The notes: generated from the letters alone by a model not told the origin. DNA of 64,000 nucleotides from Bacteroidota bacterium (GCA_023417065.1 JAEZGH010000181.1:1-64000); one strand, 5' to 3'; positions 51,967 to 61,220 are shown, counted from the first letter of the stretch. A program made the numbers and translations.

Positions 51967-54027
51967 TCAGCCAATCGTAGAAATCAGATCCGACAGTATA
52001 AACAATCCCTCCCGCAGGTATTCATCTTCCACCTCAAGAAGTTCGCTGCTTGCCGTGATCTTGTCCTTGTTGATAATCTGAGTGTTAAGTGGTTTGCTGT
52101 CGCGTTTCAGTTCCGCATCAGCAATTTCCTTCCGGCGCACTTCTTCATTGAGGCTGATACGCGTTTCTTTGAAACTCTTCTTCAGCTCTTCCACATCGGC
52201 CTGAAGCTTCTTCAGCGAAGCATCAGTCTTCAACCTGTTTTCATATTTCTTCGACAGCTCAGCGACGATCCGGTCGTTGATCAGCGGGGTTTTCTGATAC
52301 AGCGTACCTTTGATTTCATCCCACGGCAGTGCGTTGGGGCTTGAGCTTTCGCCGAACTGTTCCGGCGACAGCGCCGTTGGCAGTTTGATATCCGGAACAA
52401 CACCCTTGTTCTGCGTACTGCTTCCGGTTACGCGATAAAACTTCTGGAACGTCAGCTTAAGATCGCCTACCGGTTCCTTTTCGCTGAGGAATCTGTTCAG
52501 ATGAATTACCGTTTGAACGGTGCCTTTGCCATAGGTCGATTCACCAACGACAACGCCGCGCTTATAGTCCTGTATTGCACCTGCAAAGATTTCGGATGCT
52601 GAAGCACTGAAGCGGTTTGTCATTACAATGAGCGGACCGTTATACAAAATCGTTGGGTTCTCATCGCGGCCCACTTCAACCTTGTTACCGGAATTCCTGA
52701 CCTGAACAACAGGACCATCTTTAATGAACAGCCCCGTGAGGTCAATCGCCTCTGTAAGTGAGCCACCACCATTGTTTCTAAGGTCAAGTACAAGACCATC
52801 TATTTTTTCTGCCTGAAGTTCCCGGATAAGCTTTTGAACGTCGCGGGTTGTACTGGTATAGTTGGGATTGCCCTTCTGATATTCATCAAAATCCATATAG
52901 AAGCTCGGCAGCGTAATGACTCCCATCTTAAGATTCTTGCCGTCCTTCTGATATTCGATCACCGTTTTCTTGGCGCGTTGATCTTCAAGATTGATCTTGT
53001 CGCGCACCAGTGTGATAATCTTCGCAGGACCATTAACACCTGTCTCAACGGGAAGGATAGATAGCCGTACCGTTGTTCCTTTGGGTCCTTTGATGAGTTT
53101 CACCACTTCATCAATACGCCATCCCACCACGTCGACCAACTCTCCGTCTTCACCTTGTCCGACGGCCACAATGCGGTCGTTGGGAAGTAACTTTTTGCTC
53201 TTATCTGCCGGTCCGCCGGGAATAATCTCAGCGATTTTGGTATAGTCGTTTTCCGTCTGCAGACGCGCACCTATCCCTTCAAGAGAAAGGCTCATATTCT
53301 GCTTGAACAAATCGGCAGCGCGTGGAGAAAAATAATTGGTATGCGGATCGTAAGCCTCGGTCACAGTGTTCATGTAGACGCCGAACACATCTTCCGTATT
53401 AAACTGGCGTACTGATTTGATGAAGCGATCATAGCGTTCGCGCAGAGTTTTGCTTATCTCCTCCTGTGTTTTTCCTGCGAGTTTCAGACTGAGGGCCTGA
53501 CTCTTGATAAGTTTCCGCCACACTTCGTTGAGTTCGGCATCATCCGCGGCCCAGCTTTCCTTCTCGCGATCAGTTTCATAAAACTCATCAATGGAATAGT
53601 CGAATTCCTTATTGATGAGGTTATCCATCACATACTTCATCCGCGTTTCAAACCTGTCGCGGAAGACGCCGTAAATTTCATAAGCTACTTCTACGTTCTC
53701 GGCTCTTGTGTAGTCATCGATCCTGTGACGATGTTTCTCAAAAGCAGCGATGTCCTTCTTTGTGAAGTAAGTCTTGTTGTTATCCAGATTCTTGATGTAT
53801 TCATCGAGGATCACGGAAGACAGCGAATCGTTAAGCTTTATTTTGCGATAGTGATTATTGTCGAGGATGTAAGCAATGATCTTTGCCTCTTTGCCATATA
53901 CCGGCTTTGGTTTGAGTCGGGTAGTATCACCCGGAGTGGTACTGGCAAAAACGGCTGAGGCCTGGACGCTTATAAAGAATAGACCTGCCAGCAGGGTTTT
54001 GAATTTCATCGTCATAGAAAAAGTCAT
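51967..54027 (-). CDS. prc: C-terminal processing (tail-specific) protease
   Basis: 686 residues from ATG 54027, with further ATG options at 54015 and 54009. A signal peptide includes KTLLAGLFFISVQASAVFA. The N-terminal helical region leads into a PDZ domain (about 230-340), then the S41 protease with RFSASASEIFAGA (catalytic Ser about 475-480) and STYGKGTVQTV (Lys about 498). A Tsp-type C-terminal helical domain follows to the end. Periplasmic; it degrades or trims proteins by their C-termini. Complete. Confidence 0.95.
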   Translation of the reverse strand: MTFSMTMKFKTLLAGLFFISVQASAVFASTTPGDTTRLKPKPVYGKEAKIIAYILDNNHYRKIKLNDSLSSVILDEYIKNLDNNKTYFTKKDIAAFEKHRHRIDDYTRAENVEVAYEIYGVFRDRFETRMKYVMDNLINKEFDYSIDEFYETDREKESWAADDAELNEVWRKLIKSQALSLKLAGKTQEEISKTLRERYDRFIKSVRQFNTEDVFGVYMNTVTEAYDPHTNYFSPRAADLFKQNMSLSLEGIGARLQTENDYTKIAEIIPGGPADKSKKLLPNDRIVAVGQGEDGELVDVVGWRIDEVVKLIKGPKGTTVRLSILPVETGVNGPAKIITLVRDKINLEDQRAKKTVIEYQKDGKNLKMGVITLPSFYMDFDEYQKGNPNYTSTTRDVQKLIRELQAEKIDGLVLDLRNNGGGSLTEAIDLTGLFIKDGPVVQVRNSGNKVEVGRDENPTILYNGPLIVMTNRFSASASEIFAGAIQDYKRGVVVGESTYGKGTVQTVIHLNRFLSEKEPVGDLKLTFQKFYRVTGSSTQNKGVVPDIKLPTALSPEQFGESSSPNALPWDEIKGTLYQKTPLINDRIVAELSKKYENRLKTDASLKKLQADVEELKKSFKETRISLNEEVRRKEIADAELKRDSKPLNTQIINKDKITASSELLEVEDEYLREGLFILSDLISTIG

Positions 54028-54150
54028 TTTCGAATGTCAGGCAAACTGCGTGCCTCATATTAAAACGTAAAAAATAGGAATTTTGATCTTCCGATGGAAG
54101 GGATTCCTGACCATTCACAATAAAATGGCGTTCAAGCGCGTATGGCGGGC

Positions 54151-55053
54151 TTATTTCCCGGACTCGTAGCCTTCGAGAAAGCGCATGGCCTGCTCCAGAT
54201 TCTGGAATTCGTAGAACTTCTTGCCGCTCACCGCCGAATGGATTTCAATACGGATTGCATCAACGGAATCCTTATCCTTGTCCTTGACCACACGCGGCTT
54301 ATTAATATCGTTGCGATAATCGCTTGCTTCCTTGGTGGAGATGTTGAAGGCTGTGGCCCGCACCGCCTTGCAGTACTGGCACTGGTAGTGTTTGATCAAC
54401 TCTCCCGGTGTATCGTGAGAGGGTTGCCGGGTGATCTCCTCACGGATAACGCGCATGGTGAAGAAGCCGCAGGAGTTGCACTGAAGCGCCTGCAGATGGC
54501 CGGGATACTTTTCTATTTTGATTTCACCGGTTTTTTCATCCAGCCACACGTCGTAGTCGATGGAGAACACGTCTTCCTCGGCCCTCATCCCTTCTTCAAG
54601 ATGGACATCTTCCTCGTCTTCACTGAGCAGCCTCATTTCGTTTCCGGAGCTGCTGACCCGGGGTTTATAGCGCCATTTCCGAAGCTTGCGGTTCAGAACT
54701 GTCGGGTAATAATATTCAAGAACCAGATAGGCGACATATACTACCAGCGTACCGCCGGCCACGGATATGAACAGCCGGATAAAGAACCAAAGGCCCATGT
54801 TAAGGTTCTCGCCCATACCGTAGAGGTTGATGGCCAGTGCGACGGCCAGACCGAAGCACAGGAAAACCCCTTTGTAATTTCTGGATTCGCGCGTGTTTAT
54901 AAAGTCATACTTGGCTTTGTAATCCTGAATCGAAGCGACCCGGACTTGATGAATTATATATAAGGCAATCCCCGCCAGCAACATCACAAACGCTCCAATT
55001 ATCATTACCTGATGCCAGGTCTGCAAAAACGGACTATTGACGGCTTCTTCCAT
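54151..55053 (-). CDS. Two-helix membrane protein with C-terminal zinc-ribbon-like segment
   Basis: 300 residues from ATG 55053; the longer frame begins with TTG. The first hydrophobic helix is at about 15-38 (MIIGAFVMLLAGIALYIIH) and two more are at 60-110. The cytosolic part (about 130-300) has CNSCGFFTMRV and, 28 residues later, CQYCKAVRATAF, i.e. two CxxC pairs that could hold one zinc ion. Two acidic stretches (EDEEDVHLEEG) precede it. No homologue with known function is recognised. Confidence 0.7.
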   Translation of the reverse strand: MEEAVNSPFLQTWHQVMIIGAFVMLLAGIALYIIHQVRVASIQDYKAKYDFINTRESRNYKGVFLCFGLAVALAINLYGMGENLNMGLWFFIRLFISVAGGTLVVYVAYLVLEYYYPTVLNRKLRKWRYKPRVSSSGNEMRLLSEDEEDVHLEEGMRAEEDVFSIDYDVWLDEKTGEIKIEKYPGHLQALQCNSCGFFTMRVIREEITRQPSHDTPGELIKHYQCQYCKAVRATAFNISTKEASDYRNDINKPRVVKDKDKDSVDAIRIEIHSAVSGKKFYEFQNLEQAMRFLEGYESGK

Positions 55054-55251
55054 AAGCAAATCGAAGTTATTACATTAAATATAAGAACGTGAAGCATATC
55101 TACAGTATTGCAGGGTGCGAATAAATGACGACTGGCATCCCTGTCGAAGATTAATACCGTAACCCTGCCTGATAATGATGTGTACTATTGCACAGGTTAT
55201 CAGTTGTTTGGTTAAGTAATTTTAGGTAAACTTGTGTATAAATACACAGGC

Positions 55252-55500
55252 ATGACCGTCAAGTCAGCATTAGCCGTTGAAAATGAGCTCCGTGAATTCA
55301 CTAGCAGGAATTTCATGCGGCCTTCGGAATGCCGGAATCTGGGTCAGATCCGCTTTTACATTCGCGAACTAGGGGAAAAGATTCAGGAACTTGAACTCGC
55401 CGGTCATTACGTTCCGACCTGGGTATATCAGCTGCTCTCCCAATACAATGCACGGGAAAATGCGCTGACCTGGCCGGACCAAAGAAGAAGCAGGCACTAA
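55252..55500 (+). CDS. Small cytosolic protein, unknown
   Basis: 82 residues from ATG 55252; the frame to 55234 needs a GTG. MTVKSALAVENELREFTSRN begins a helical protein with RFYIRELGEKIQEL and ending in a basic tail. It is followed 4 bp later by another small gene, which supports a two-gene unit. No family recognised. Confidence 0.5.
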   Translation: MTVKSALAVENELREFTSRNFMRPSECRNLGQIRFYIRELGEKIQELELAGHYVPTWVYQLLSQYNARENALTWPDQRRSRH

Positions 55501-55504
55501 CCAT

Positions 55505-55732
55505 ATGCGCTACGTCCCCTCCCCCATTCCATTGCACTTTAGCTATATCTATAGTGCCACAGCCAACGCCTCGGGAAGGATGCAATACCATCGTATCAAG
55601 CCAGGGCACAGCAAAGTCCGGATCAGCCGGACAGATTTCATCAAAGCCTACAACGAATCCCAGATCATCGCCATCAACCCCCTTCAGCAACGCGGTCAGG
55701 AAGCGGTATTCCAGTTTGAGTTTTACGTCTGA
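55505..55732 (+). CDS. Small protein, unknown, overlapping a convergent gene
   Basis: 75 residues from ATG 55505, 4 bp after the previous small gene. The C-terminal part (KVRISRTDFIKAYNESQII) reads as a real protein and codon use resembles that of the neighbours. The last 10 bases overlap the end of the convergent pyrophosphohydrolase-like gene. No domain recognised. Confidence 0.45.
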   Translation: MRYVPSPIPLHFSYIYSATANASGRMQYHRIKPGHSKVRISRTDFIKAYNESQIIAINPLQQRGQEAVFQFEFYV

Positions 55733-56199
55733 TTATGTACGATCTTGTCGAGGTCGGCAGGACTGTAATTGACCGACTTGATGGTCTTAAAGTCCGATGA
55801 CCGGTACACGAGCCATTTGCCATCGGCCTCCTCATAGTGACATATCGTGCCGTCTTTCTGTTTATAGAATTCCACGGTAGCCTTTGCTTCATCCTCGGTG
55901 GCGCATGCCTTACTCATGTTGGAGCGCTGCACCTCTTCAAACAGTTCTGCAAATTTCTCCCCAAGGCCGAATTCGAGGATCGCTCCCGACAATACGTACT
56001 GCAAATCGCATAGCGCATCGGCGACACCTACGATATCCTTTTCCAGGATGGCCACTTCAAGTTCTTTTAATTCTTCGGCAAGCAGGGCAACCCGCAACTG
56101 GCAACGATTCGGGGCCGGGATCAGTGGTGCCTCAGGAATCGGGTGTTTAAAGGTGCGATGGAACTCGGCCACCAGATTTAATGCATCGGGTTGTCTCAT
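55723..56199 (-). CDS. Phosphoribosyl-ATP/MazG-like pyrophosphohydrolase
   Basis: 158 residues from ATG 56199; the longer frame starts with GTG. The all-alpha NTP-PPase signature is LLAEELKELEVAILEKD followed by GVADALCDLQYV, with the acidic residues that hold Mg. The C-terminal half is a separate segment (YEEADGKWLVYRSSDFKT). It hydrolyses nucleoside triphosphates to monophosphate and PPi; the exact nucleotide is uncertain. It is not next to any his or nucleotide genes. Confidence 0.82.
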   Translation of the reverse strand: MRQPDALNLVAEFHRTFKHPIPEAPLIPAPNRCQLRVALLAEELKELEVAILEKDIVGVADALCDLQYVLSGAILEFGLGEKFAELFEEVQRSNMSKACATEDEAKATVEFYKQKDGTICHYEEADGKWLVYRSSDFKTIKSVNYSPADLDKIVHNQT

Positions 56200-56351
56200 A
56201 AATTCAATAGTTAACACATTTTTAACAAGCAGCCTAAATTAAGGCTAAATCAACCGATTATGAGGGCTGAAGGCCCAAAAGTAAACCAATTGCGCCGTTC
56301 TGCCGTAAAGACGAAACGTGAGTATTTAAAAAAAATCGTATTTTGCGGTCC

Positions 56352-56714
56352 ATGAAGGTCTATCGGCTTCGATTTGTCAAAATCGCGTTCATCATAGTAT
56401 GGTGCGCGTCGTTGCTGCATATGACTTTTTTTATGGCCGGAGTGACCCTGCTCGGCCTTGAAAAAAACAGGGTTCTTATCGAAAACGCACAGAAACTCCT
56501 CGCCATCGTCTCCGTCGAGGAAGAACCTGATGCGCATTCTTCCAGTGAAAACCGCAACGTAGCAAAGATCGTTGATATCCTGGAAGAAAACCTTCACCAC
56601 AGTTTTAACGAAAACCGCAGCGCTACCATCCTGTTCAAATTCCTCAGCGATGAGGATGGCATATGTGCCGGTCACGCACAAACATTTACTCCTCCTCCTG
56701 ATCAGCTTTGCTGA
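56352..56714 (+). CDS. Small membrane-anchored protein before the carbonic anhydrase gene
   Basis: 120 residues from ATG 56352. The N-terminal hydrophobic helix (FVKIAFIIVWCASLLHMTFFM) is followed by a hydrophilic region with NRVLIENAQKLLAIVSVEEE. Codon use is strongly like that of neighbouring genes, unlike the opposite-strand frame at 56250-56681. The protein ends FTPPPDQLC. No family known. It is 145 bp upstream of the carbonic anhydrase gene. Confidence 0.6.
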   Translation: MKVYRLRFVKIAFIIVWCASLLHMTFFMAGVTLLGLEKNRVLIENAQKLLAIVSVEEEPDAHSSSENRNVAKIVDILEENLHHSFNENRSATILFKFLSDEDGICAGHAQTFTPPPDQLC

Positions 56715-56859
56715 TTCTCTATCTTTTGAGTTCCGGAATCATCGCCGGACGCGCTTACTGATTTTCATTAAATTTTTATTGAAGCTATTGGTCTTCGAAG
56801 GATCAACTGGCTCAATGGTTCAATCAATTAATCTATTAAAACAATTTATTGCTAATACT

Positions 56860-57507
56860 ATGGACATGTATCAATCATTACTGGACGGAAACCGTGCCTG
56901 GGTCAAAGAGAAGAATGAGCAGGATCCCGGGTTTTTCGAACGTCTTTCCAAAGGCCAGAGTCCTCAGGTTTTGTGGATAGGATGCTCCGACAGCCGGGTT
57001 CCTGCGAACGAAGTTACCGGAACAAAACCGGGTGATATCTTCGTTCACCGAAACATCGCAAATATGGTCATTCACAGCGATATGAATTTGCTCAGTGTAC
57101 TCGACTATGCAGTGAATGCCTTGAAAGTAAGACACGTAATTGTCTGCGGCCATTATGGCTGCGGTGGTGTTAAAGCTGCCATGGGCAACAGCCAGAATGG
57201 AATCGTTGACAACTGGCTCCGGCATATCAAAGATGTTTATCGTCTCCATGCCGAAGAGCTCGATGGTATTGAAGACGATGAACGACGCTTCGACAGGCTC
57301 GTAGAGCTTAACATCATGGAACAGGTCTTTGATCTTAGTAAAACCTCCATCATACAAAACGCCTGGAAAGACCGGAACCAACCGATGGTTCACGGCTGGG
57401 TATACGACATACGAAACGGTCTTATCAAGGACCTTGGAGTGAGTCTCGGCAACGCAGCCGAACTTCCATCTATCTATCAAATCGACAGTCCGGTAGTGGC
57501 GAACTAA
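56860..57507 (+). CDS. Beta-class carbonic anhydrase
   Basis: 215 residues from ATG 56860; the longer frame reads through the previous gene. Zinc ligands Cys42 (CSDSRVP, with Asp44 and Arg46), His98 and Cys101 (HYGCGGV) are present. It interconverts CO2 and bicarbonate in the cytosol. It is followed 25 bp later by a SulP transporter, a common pair for supplying bicarbonate. Normal length. Confidence 0.96.
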   Translation: MDMYQSLLDGNRAWVKEKNEQDPGFFERLSKGQSPQVLWIGCSDSRVPANEVTGTKPGDIFVHRNIANMVIHSDMNLLSVLDYAVNALKVRHVIVCGHYGCGGVKAAMGNSQNGIVDNWLRHIKDVYRLHAEELDGIEDDERRFDRLVELNIMEQVFDLSKTSIIQNAWKDRNQPMVHGWVYDIRNGLIKDLGVSLGNAAELPSIYQIDSPVVAN

Positions 57508-57532
57508 TCTGAGGGGAACAGACTAAGAACAT

Positions 57533-59107
57533 ATGCTTAACAAAGAGAATTTTTTAAAGAATTTCAAAAACGACCTATCCGCCAGTGTGGTGGTATTTTT
57601 AGTGGCACTGCCCCTTTGTCTGGGGCTTGGTCTTGCATCAACCGGAAGAACTGACCTGATCTTCACCGGTATCATCGCCGGTATTGTCGGGGGTATCGTC
57701 GTGGGCGCGTTGAGTGGTTCTTCGCTCGGCGTCGCCGGACCTGCCGCAGGTCTGGTGGTCATCGTACTCGCGGCTCTGGATACCCTCGGAAGCTATGAGG
57801 CTTTCCTCGTCGCAGTCTTCCTGGCAGGGATCATCCAGGTAATCGCCGGCTTCCTGAAAGCAGGGATCATTGGATACTACTTTCCCTCGTCTGTCATCAA
57901 AGGAATGCTCGCCGCAATAGGCTTGACGCTGATCCTCAAAGAAATCCCGCACGCCCTGGGGTACGACAAAGACTACATGGGCGACATGGCGCTGCAACAG
58001 ACCGATGGCCATAATACATTCAGCGAACTGTATTATGCCTTCATCTACAACCATACCGGGGCGGTGATTATCAGTATCGTCTCGATTGTCATGCTGATCG
58101 TATTTGAACGCCCGGTGATGAGGAAGTTTGCACTGTTCAAATTTGTACCGGGTGCACTCTTCGTCGTAATCACTGGTATCGTGCTCAACATTGCTTTTGG
58201 CTCTGTTCAGCCTGAATGGGCACTGTCCGGAGAACACCTGGTGCAGCTCCCCGTCGCATCAAATGCAACGGAGTTCTTCAGCTTCTTCAGAACACCCGAC
58301 TTCAGCGCACTCACCAACCCTGATGTTTACGTAGTGGCCATAACTCTGGCGATGGTAGCAAGCCTGGAAACCCTCTTGTCCGTGGAAGCAACGGATAAGC
58401 TGGACCCGTTAAAAAGGGTAACACCGACGAACCGTGAGCTTAAGGCTCAGGGTGTGGGCAATATGATTTCCGGACTCATCGGAGGCCTGCCGATCACACA
58501 GGTGATTGTCCGCAGTTCGGCGAACGTAAGCGCCGGAGGTAAAACCAAGATGTCCACCATCCTTCACGGTGGTATTCTGCTGCTCTCGGTGATTCTGATA
58601 CCCGCGTACCTGAATTACATTCCGCTGGCGAGCCTTGCGGCGATCCTCCTCCTGGTGGGATACAAGCTGTCGAAGGTAACGCTGTACAAGACGATGTATA
58701 AGCTGGGATGGGATCAGTTCATTCCGTTTGTGGTTACCGTGGCGGCTATCCTTGCCACAGACCTGTTGAAAGGAATCGGCATCGGAATGGCCATCGCGAT
58801 CTTCTTTATCCTGAGAAAGAACTACAAGCATGCGTACTTCTACAAGAAGGAGTCGCTGCAGGACCGTGAAGTGATAACGCTACGCCTATCGGAAGAAGTC
58901 ACCTTCCTTAACAAGGCCAGCATCCAGTTGAGTCTTGACGAGCTTCCGCACAATTCGAAGGTTCTGATCGACGGCTCACACTCTGTGGCTATCGACTACG
59001 ATGTTCTTGAGATCATCGAAGATTTCAAAAAGCACACCGCCCCCAACCGCAACATCGAACTCGAGACCGTCGGGCTCCGCGAAGTTCAGCTAACGGAAGC
59101 GCACTGA
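57533..59107 (+). CDS. SulP-family anion transporter (likely bicarbonate)
   Basis: 524 residues with about eleven membrane helices; VVVFLVALPLCLGLGLASTG and AGPAAGLVVIVLAA are SulP hallmarks. The C-terminal about 80 residues form a STAS-like domain (KVLIDGSHSVAIDYDVLEI) in the cytoplasm. The neighbouring carbonic anhydrase makes bicarbonate the most likely substrate, though sulfate cannot be excluded. It is followed by a repeat-rich hairpin, then tyrS. Confidence 0.92.
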   Translation: MLNKENFLKNFKNDLSASVVVFLVALPLCLGLGLASTGRTDLIFTGIIAGIVGGIVVGALSGSSLGVAGPAAGLVVIVLAALDTLGSYEAFLVAVFLAGIIQVIAGFLKAGIIGYYFPSSVIKGMLAAIGLTLILKEIPHALGYDKDYMGDMALQQTDGHNTFSELYYAFIYNHTGAVIISIVSIVMLIVFERPVMRKFALFKFVPGALFVVITGIVLNIAFGSVQPEWALSGEHLVQLPVASNATEFFSFFRTPDFSALTNPDVYVVAITLAMVASLETLLSVEATDKLDPLKRVTPTNRELKAQGVGNMISGLIGGLPITQVIVRSSANVSAGGKTKMSTILHGGILLLSVILIPAYLNYIPLASLAAILLLVGYKLSKVTLYKTMYKLGWDQFIPFVVTVAAILATDLLKGIGIGMAIAIFFILRKNYKHAYFYKKESLQDREVITLRLSEEVTFLNKASIQLSLDELPHNSKVLIDGSHSVAIDYDVLEIIEDFKKHTAPNRNIELETVGLREVQLTEAH

Positions 59108-59108
59108 T

Positions 59109-59195
59109 ATTTCTGGTTCCTTATTTCTGATTCCTGATTATGGGGTTTCCTCAATAATCAGGGATCAGGAACTAGAAATCAGAAATCAGAAATTA
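59109..59195. repeat. Inverted repeat of AATCAGA-type heptamers between SulP and tyrS
   Basis: The left half has TTATTTCTGATTCCTGATTA; the right half has TAATCAGGGATCAGGAAC and AGAAATCAGAAATCAGAAAT (read on the plus strand). The two halves can fold into a hairpin about 85 bp long. It may end the SulP transcript, though no T run follows. Confidence 0.65.
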
Positions 59196-59207
59196 TATTT
59201 GGGGCCT

Positions 59208-60482
59208 ATGAAGAATTTTATCGACGAATTGCGTTGGCGGGGAATGCTGCACGATGTTATGCCCGGCACTGAAGAACTGCTAAATCAGGGTGTTACATCA
59301 GGATACATCGGCTTCGACCCCACGGCGGATTCGCTTCACATTGGCCATTTGGTTCAAATTATGACGCTCGTCCACTTTCAGCGCTGTGGCCATAAGCCGG
59401 TAGCGCTGGTAGGTGGAGCTACAGGCATGGTAGGCGATCCGTCGGGAAAAAGCGCCGAAAGAAACCTCCTGTCCGAGGATGTACTCTTCCACAACGTGGC
59501 CTGCGTAAAGGCACAACTGGAAAAGTTTCTGGATTTCAGCGCCGGCTCCGCAGCCGCCGAACTGGTAAACAACTACGACTGGTTTAAGGAGTTCCGGTTC
59601 CTGGATTTCATCCGCGAAATCGGCAAACATATCACCATCAACTACATGATGGCCAAAGACTCCGTCCAGAAACGCCTGGAATCCGGCCTTTCCTTCACAG
59701 AGTTCTCATACCAGCTGGTCCAGGGATACGACTTCCTCTGGCTATATGAAAATAAGGGATGCCGGTTGCAAATGGGTGGCTCCGACCAATGGGGAAACAT
59801 TGTGACAGGAACTGAATTGATCAGAAGAAAGATCAATGGCGAGGCCTTTGCTCTGACGACAAAGCTCATCACCAAAGCTGATGGTACGAAGTTCGGAAAA
59901 AGTGAAGGCGGAAACGTCTGGCTCGATCCAAAGAAAACGTCGCCGTACAAGTTCTATCAATACTGGGTTAATGTCTCTGATGCCGATGCCGCCAACTTCA
60001 TTAGGATTTTCACGCTGAAGGCAAAGGAAGAAATTGAAGCGATCGAAGCACAGCATAAGGAAGCGCCTCATCTGAGACAATTGCAACAGGCTTTGGCTGA
60101 AGACATAACGCTGCGTGTGCACGGCGAAGCTCAGCTGCAAAAAGCTAAGGAAACGACGAGCATTCTCTTCGGAACTTCTTTCGATGATTTCAAAAAGCTA
60201 TCCGGCAGCGAGATTGAGGATGCCTTCGACGCAAGTCTGACATTTCGGTTGAACAAGGCGGATTTTGCAAATGAAGTTGATCCGGTGAGTCTGCTTGGCG
60301 AAAAGACAGGGGTATACTCTTCTAAAGGTGAAGCGCGCAAGGCAATCCAGGGCAACGGCGTCAGCATCAACAAGGCGAAGGTTTCTCTAGAGCGCAAGAT
60401 CACTTCAGCAGACCTGCTGTATGACAGATATCTGCTCGCACAAAAGGGAAAGAAGAACTATTATCTCCTGATTGTCGAGTAA
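59208..60482 (+). CDS. tyrS: Tyrosyl-tRNA synthetase
   Basis: 424 residues from ATG 59208 (MKNFIDELRWRGM); the frame to 59199 needs a TTG. It charges tRNA(Tyr). HIGH appears as LHIGHLVQIM and the KMSKS loop as KFGKSEGG. The tyrosine-binding segment contains YDFLWLYENKG, and the C-terminal about 70 residues form an S4-type RNA-binding domain (VSINKAKVSLERK). Normal length. Followed by a strong terminator. Confidence 0.97.
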   Translation: MKNFIDELRWRGMLHDVMPGTEELLNQGVTSGYIGFDPTADSLHIGHLVQIMTLVHFQRCGHKPVALVGGATGMVGDPSGKSAERNLLSEDVLFHNVACVKAQLEKFLDFSAGSAAAELVNNYDWFKEFRFLDFIREIGKHITINYMMAKDSVQKRLESGLSFTEFSYQLVQGYDFLWLYENKGCRLQMGGSDQWGNIVTGTELIRRKINGEAFALTTKLITKADGTKFGKSEGGNVWLDPKKTSPYKFYQYWVNVSDADAANFIRIFTLKAKEEIEAIEAQHKEAPHLRQLQQALAEDITLRVHGEAQLQKAKETTSILFGTSFDDFKKLSGSEIEDAFDASLTFRLNKADFANEVDPVSLLGEKTGVYSSKGEARKAIQGNGVSINKAKVSLERKITSADLLYDRYLLAQKGKKNYYLLIVE

Positions 60483-60490
60483 TTACAAGC

Positions 60491-60522
60491 AAAAAAAAGA
60501 GGCCTTTGCGGCCTCTTTTTTT
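60491..60522. terminator. Bidirectional hairpin terminator
   Basis: AAAAAGAGGCC and GGCCTCTTTTTT form a stem with a TTTGC loop. It lies between tyrS (plus) and the barrel gene ending at 60527 (minus), so it serves both. Confidence 0.88.
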
Positions 60523-60526
60523 AAGA

Positions 60527-61132
60527 TCATTTCCCTAGTCGGATAATCTTATATCCAATGGAAACCTGCCACACCTGATTTTTAGTCGCCTCCAAATCTG
60601 GGTTATCCTGAATCCTGCTTAGTCCCAGGTTATACCGCGCGTCCAGCGTCAACCCGAAAGGCAAATCCCAACCGGCACCGAGAACCATACTGAGGTCGGA
60701 GTCCTTGTAGTGTTTCTTGGCCACTTCAAAAACATTGCCGTTGTCAGATTTTACGGCCTTGCCGTCAACGCCTGAAAGGAATCCGAACTGCGGACCAATT
60801 TGCACGTTTAATCCGCCAATTGCGTAGAGTTTGAATACAATAGGAACGTTGATATAATCGAAGTTTGCCTCGTAGTCTTGAGAGTTGAGTTTGAATTTTG
60901 TGCCTTGCTTGGAGTAGATGAACTCAGGCTGAATACCAACCTTGGTCAATTTGATGAGTGCGAAGGCACCGCCATGGAATCCGGTACGGTTGCGGTAGTT
61001 TTCGCCGGCACTGGCTTTGGTGTCAATGCTTGCGAAATTGGGCCCGCCTTTTATCCCAAGCGAAAATTCCGCCTGACCAAAGGAGGCCACTGAAATGGCT
61101 GCAAAGAATAGAACGAACAGTGTCTTTTTCAT
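60527..61132 (-). CDS. Outer-membrane beta-barrel protein (PorT-like)
   Basis: 201 residues from ATG 61132. The signal peptide is MKKTLFVLFFAAISVASFGQ. The rest is an eight-stranded barrel pattern (EFSLGIKGGPNFASI, VGIQPEFIYSKQGTKF, LNVQIGPQFGFLSG, QVWQVSIGYKII) typical of the small PorT-like outer membrane proteins of Bacteroidota (PF13568 type). Function unknown. Confidence 0.85.
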   Translation of the reverse strand: MKKTLFVLFFAAISVASFGQAEFSLGIKGGPNFASIDTKASAGENYRNRTGFHGGAFALIKLTKVGIQPEFIYSKQGTKFKLNSQDYEANFDYINVPIVFKLYAIGGLNVQIGPQFGFLSGVDGKAVKSDNGNVFEVAKKHYKDSDLSMVLGAGWDLPFGLTLDARYNLGLSRIQDNPDLEATKNQVWQVSIGYKIIRLGK

Positions 61133-61157
61133 AAAATAGTATTTGAGGGAGACTTAA

Positions 61158-61165
61158 CAAAGATA
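61158..61165 (-). promoter_or_regulatory. Possible -7 promoter element for the barrel gene
   Basis: TATCTTTG on the minus strand matches the Bacteroidota consensus TAnnTTTG exactly, about 26 bases upstream of the ATG at 61132. A TTTG word lies roughly 10 bases further out, closer than the usual -33 spacing. Confidence 0.45.
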
Positions 61166-61220
61166 GTGCCTCCCCCAAATACTATCGTATCCCAGGACGA
61201 TTAATCCGGTGGAAGTCCGA

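Noticed and set aside
56250..56681. 143-codon open frame on the minus strand
   Set aside because: The plus-strand frame 56352-56714 has a membrane helix and codon use like its neighbours, while this one has neither.
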